Positions 44,614 to 44,662 of a stretch of DNA of 44,662 nt are shown piece by piece. The stretch is from Spartobacteria bacterium (GTDB taxonomy: Bacteria; Verrucomicrobiota; Kiritimatiellia; RZYC01). Positions within the stretch are counted from its first letter, which is position 1; each line of letters opens with the position of its first letter. Location: assembly GCA_009930475.1 (NCBI GenBank), contig RZYC01000028.1:1-44662 (forward strand), in the 5' to 3' direction. A program made the position numbers and the translations under genes. Below the pieces are notes generated by a model. That model had not been told where the DNA came from. It did no database searches and was given only the letters and a program-made list of their open reading frames with translations.

Positions 44614-44662
44614 ATCGGTTAGATTTGGCGGTACTCAACCAAAGGAGACCACTGATGGAAAA
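44597..44662 (+). mobile_element. End of an insertion sequence with the start of its transposase gene
   Basis: AGTGGTCTCC (44597-44606) and GGAGACCACT (44644-44653) form a perfect 10-bp inverted repeat enclosing a second hairpin, CGCCAAATC / GATTTGGCG (44608-44630). AAAGGAG (44641-44647) is followed 7 nt later by ATGGAAAA (44655 to the edge), a probable transposase start. The outer repeat includes the SD, so any transcript starting outside the element would hide it. The IS family cannot be told from these 66 bases. Confidence 0.5.

Noticed and set aside
1-44662. tRNA, rRNA and CRISPR arrays
   Set aside because: None could be supported by eye. The direct repeats at 42867-42952 are too few and too irregularly spaced for a CRISPR array.

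Overview
The window looks like a chromosomal segment of an uncultured or little-studied Gram-negative bacterium. The best guess is the PVC superphylum (Kiritimatiellota/Lentisphaerota type). The reasons are a giant secreted SUMF1-like/beta-helix/CARDB/RHS protein next to a BACON-domain protein, several REP-associated transposase (RAYT) traces, many hybrid histidine kinase/receiver proteins, and Shine-Dalgarno (SD) starts mixed with apparently leaderless ones. This taxonomic guess is inference; there is no rRNA or tRNA in the window.

Layout. 1-124: tail of a RAYT transposase. 205-7112 (+): a potassium channel, an ArnT/PMT-type glycosyltransferase, a site-2 protease, then a decayed cyclic-nucleotide module (a truncated and frameshifted cNMP-binding gene, and a CHASE2-cyclase that has lost its metal-binding core) and a receiver-kinase hybrid. 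7094-9021 (-): aguA-aguB, agmatine to putrescine. 9134-10105: a full RAYT. 10115-16953 (+): a complete trpEGDCFBA operon with its own promoter, a 12-codon leader peptide with tandem Trp codons, a terminator/antiterminator pair and a 3' terminator. 17057-17902 (-): tandem UspA protein. 18074-22424 (+): ftsK, a rodZ-like gene, pgsA and a small zinc-ribbon protein, an arrangement resembling the ftsK-rodZ-pgsA neighbourhood of other phyla. 22399-23772 (-): a lone pelG. 23949-29845: a signalling block with a PAS kinase plus receiver-HDOD protein, and a separate overlapping trio (small membrane protein, soluble kinase, receiver with a degenerate kinase-like region). 29850-34103: AraC regulator divergent from xylA, then xylB, for xylose use.

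34248-42530 (-) is a G+C-richer block: a 2,422-residue secreted SUMF1-like/beta-helix/CARDB/RHS protein whose C-terminus stops just after a pre-toxin segment, followed at once by a secreted BACON-domain protein. Upstream of it (42531-43650) lies about 1.1 kb without a convincing gene. It holds a promoter, a terminator-like hairpin, two inverted copies of a REP-like palindrome with a compensatory stem change, 28-bp direct repeats and a long structured-looking stretch. 43652-44662 holds an orphan antitoxin-like gene and a higBA-like toxin-antitoxin pair. Its toxin gene is cut by an insertion sequence that runs off the window, and the IS leader can fold so that the transposase ribosome binding site is hidden.

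The most noteworthy points are the classical trp attenuator in a probable PVC-type genome, the REP-like element with covariation placed inside the leader of the giant gene, the eroded cyclase module, the split sensor kinase, the uncharacterised structured region at 43050-43400 and the self-masking IS leader.
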